Shown here: piece by piece, positions 3,876-5,202 of the stretch
Position numbering within the stretch: the first letter of the stretch is position 1
Layout: every line of letters begins with the position of its first letter
Assembly (NCBI GenBank): GCA_030916785.1
Contig: JAUPVY010000045.1
Coordinates: forward strand, 1-5,202
DNA: 5,202 bases
Direction: 5' to 3'
Source of the DNA: Patescibacteria group bacterium
GTDB lineage: Bacteria > Patescibacteriota > Minisyncoccia > Phycocordibacterales > DATDWN01
The notes under the pieces: generated by a model
Databases searched by the model: none
What the model saw: only the letters and a program-made list of their open reading frames with translations
Told to the model about the DNA's origin: nothing
Translations under genes and position numbers: made by a program

Positions 3876-5015
3876 ATGATCCTACGAACAAACCTATTAT
3901 TAATAATTTTTGGAGCCATATTTATATGGTTTATTCAAACTACCCCACTTCACGCACCACAACCAATCAAGCAAATACAACCCGTTGCTACAAGTACCGA
4001 CACCTCGCCTCTCGTTGCCAGCACAACACAGGCAACAACAACAATCACCATCGCTACCAGCACCAAAATAAAACAATCAACCTCCACCAAAAAACCCCTG
4101 CCAATCACACCACCTATTGCAAGCAGTACGGTGACTTCAACTCCCTCACCAACACCAGAACCACCACCAGATTTTGAGCGTATTAACAACATATCCCGGC
4201 AATCAATCGTCAACATTCTCTGTACAACAAAAGGAAATGAATTGTCCCCCATTACAGCAACCGGTATCATGATTGATCCGCGAGGGATTATCCTGACAAA
4301 CGCACACGTTGGACAATACATGCTACTACGTAACTTCCGTGAAAATGGTTTTGTTCAATGTGTTGTGCGCACAGGTAGCCCAGCATACCCACGATACACG
4401 CTAGAATTAATGTATATTTCTCCGCGATGGGTTGAACAAAATAAAACATTGTTAAAGGACACTAACCCAAAAGGAACAGGACAATATGATTACGCATTTT
4501 TACATATAACAGGCACCACAGACAAATCACCTCTACCGAACACATTTCCTTATCTTACTCTTGATACACGGAACAACATCGATGCTGAGCCGGTTATTCT
4601 TATCTCCTACCCCGCAGGATTTCTTGGTGGTATATCAGTGTTACAAGATTTAAGTGTTGCAAGTGCGATTACAACTGTCCAAAAAGCATATACCTACAGT
4701 GATTCTACAAGCACATTAGACCTCATTTCGGTTGGCGGAACAGTCCTCTCACAAAAAGGTGCGTCGGGCGGGGCAGTTATTGACCGATATGGCCATGTTA
4801 TCGGTATGATCACTACCGCTTCAGATGGACAATCAACCAGTGATCGCGATTTACGTGCAATAACCATATCGCATGTAAACAGAAGTCTATCAGAGGAAAC
4901 GACTGGTGATATAGATGCTTTATTTACCCAAAATCCCTCCGTGGTTACTCAAACGTTTCAAAAGACAATAGAAGGAACACTCATCAAACTCATAACCGAT
5001 GCAATTACAAAATAA
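3876..5015 (+). CDS. Membrane-anchored trypsin-like serine protease (HtrA-like catalytic domain, no PDZ)
   Basis: This is a 379-residue protein. Residues 6-20 (NLLLIIFGAIFIWFI) form a single N-terminal membrane anchor or uncleaved signal. Residues 30-98 form a low-complexity Thr/Ser/Pro linker, presumably crossing the cell-wall space. From about 100 to 345 lies a chymotrypsin-fold domain with all catalytic residues: His144 in LTNAHV, Asp205 in QYDYAFL and Ser297 in KGASGGAVID. The GxSGG serine motif and the TNAHV histidine motif match the S1 trypsin-like clan PA (DegP/HtrA-like). No PDZ domain follows, and the C-terminal tail (345-379) is short and helical. It therefore probably acts outside the membrane as a quality-control or processing protease; its substrate is unknown. 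Start and regulation follow from the consensus extended -10 nine bases upstream, which implies leaderless translation. It is divergent from the HTH gene and convergent with the RNHCP gene, 5 bp from stop to stop. Confidence 0.92.
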   Translation: MILRTNLLLIIFGAIFIWFIQTTPLHAPQPIKQIQPVATSTDTSPLVASTTQATTTITIATSTKIKQSTSTKKPLPITPPIASSTVTSTPSPTPEPPPDFERINNISRQSIVNILCTTKGNELSPITATGIMIDPRGIILTNAHVGQYMLLRNFRENGFVQCVVRTGSPAYPRYTLELMYISPRWVEQNKTLLKDTNPKGTGQYDYAFLHITGTTDKSPLPNTFPYLTLDTRNNIDAEPVILISYPAGFLGGISVLQDLSVASAITTVQKAYTYSDSTSTLDLISVGGTVLSQKGASGGAVIDRYGHVIGMITTASDGQSTSDRDLRAITISHVNRSLSEETTGDIDALFTQNPSVVTQTFQKTIEGTLIKLITDAITK

Positions 5016-5020
5016 TTAGG

Positions 5021-5202
5021 TTATTTTTGGGCATGTTCAGCAGAAATCTGAACAATCATCTGGAAATTATCTTCTTTAACCGCTTTGTTTTTCTTTTCCA
5101 TTCCACATTTATGGCATTTGTGTATAATCACATATTCTTTTCCTTCTTTTTCAATCCGTACTGGCTCCATTAACCCACCGCAATCCCCCGCCCGATCACC
5201 AG
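5021..5202 (-). CDS. RNHCP-domain zinc-ribbon protein, C-terminal part (5' end outside the window)
   Basis: The minus strand encodes 59 residues up to a TAA stop at 5021-5023 and stays open to the window edge. It begins GDRAGDCGGLMEPVRI, continues with EYVIIHKCHKCGMEKKNKA and then KEDNFQM. This matches the second half of the RNHCP domain (PF12647), whose pattern is PGDR..C.G.MEP, then a GEY.IIHRC..CG..KNR.A.DDN block. The visible Cys7 and the CHKC pair (Cys29, Cys32) would be zinc ligands; the RNHCP motif itself and its cysteines lie beyond the edge. The domain's function is unknown. An in-frame ATG exists at 5168-5170 (the M of LMEP), but it is internal to the conserved domain and is not the start. 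The stop lies 5 bp from that of the convergent protease gene. Confidence 0.88.
   Translation of the reverse strand, partial: GDRAGDCGGLMEPVRIEKEGKEYVIIHKCHKCGMEKKNKAVKEDNFQMIVQISAEHAQK

Noticed and set aside
3950..4321. Minus-strand 123-aa frame opposite the protease linker
   Set aside because: It is a by-product of the repetitive Thr/Ser/Pro codons on the other strand.
5035..5053. Hairpin GTTCAG/CTGAAC as terminator for the protease gene
   Set aside because: The stem is only 6 bp, lies inside RNHCP coding sequence and has no T run after it on the plus strand.

Overview
The window is AT-rich, compactly coded bacterial DNA. Several genes are poorly characterised, many transcripts appear to have almost no 5' leader, and gene gaps are short. 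An HU-family protein, a CCA-encoding tRNA-Gly, standard use of TGA as a stop, an RNHCP-domain protein, a helix-turn-helix (HTH)/LAGLIDADG-like DNA-binding protein and a Thr/Ser-rich anchored serine protease together suggest a small-genome bacterium of the Patescibacteria/Parcubacteria type. That placement is an inference from gene style; there is no phylogenetic marker strong enough to prove it.

Layout. The left edge (1-149, +) is the C-terminal end of an HU/IHF-type DNA-bending protein, closed by a near-perfect bidirectional terminator (160-212). A long minus-strand block follows, named here from left to right: a CPBP-family intramembrane metalloprotease (266-775) with an excellent promoter; an 86-aa protein of unknown function (975-1235) with its own terminator; a PF06042-type nucleotidyltransferase-like protein (1346-1894); a GC-rich, inverted-repeat-bounded non-coding stretch (1952-2074); a 235-aa membrane protein of unknown function (2070-2777) tightly preceded by a 59-aa Cys-rich zinc-ribbon-like protein (2780-2959); tRNA-Gly(TCC) (3045-3118); and an HTH/LAGLIDADG-like DNA-binding protein (3135-3797). 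Across a divergent promoter region lies a plus-strand membrane-anchored trypsin-like serine protease (3876-5015). It converges, with only 5 bp between stop codons, on the 3' part of an RNHCP zinc-ribbon gene running off the right edge (5021-5202, -).

Working together. The 59-aa and 235-aa genes look like one operon, possibly read through from the tRNA promoter, because no clear terminator follows the tRNA. The DNA-binding protein and the serine protease share a 79-bp divergent control region whose two extended -10 elements are the arms of a 9-bp inverted repeat, so co-regulation or autoregulation is plausible. The CPBP protease and the 86-aa protein are separate units by their promoters and the terminator between them. 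I see no CRISPR array, transposase or complete mobile element. The best candidates for something undescribed are the zinc-ribbon/membrane-protein pair, the GC-rich structured stretch at 1952-2074, and the recurrent TATGATAT-type extended -10 with leaderless or near-leaderless starts.
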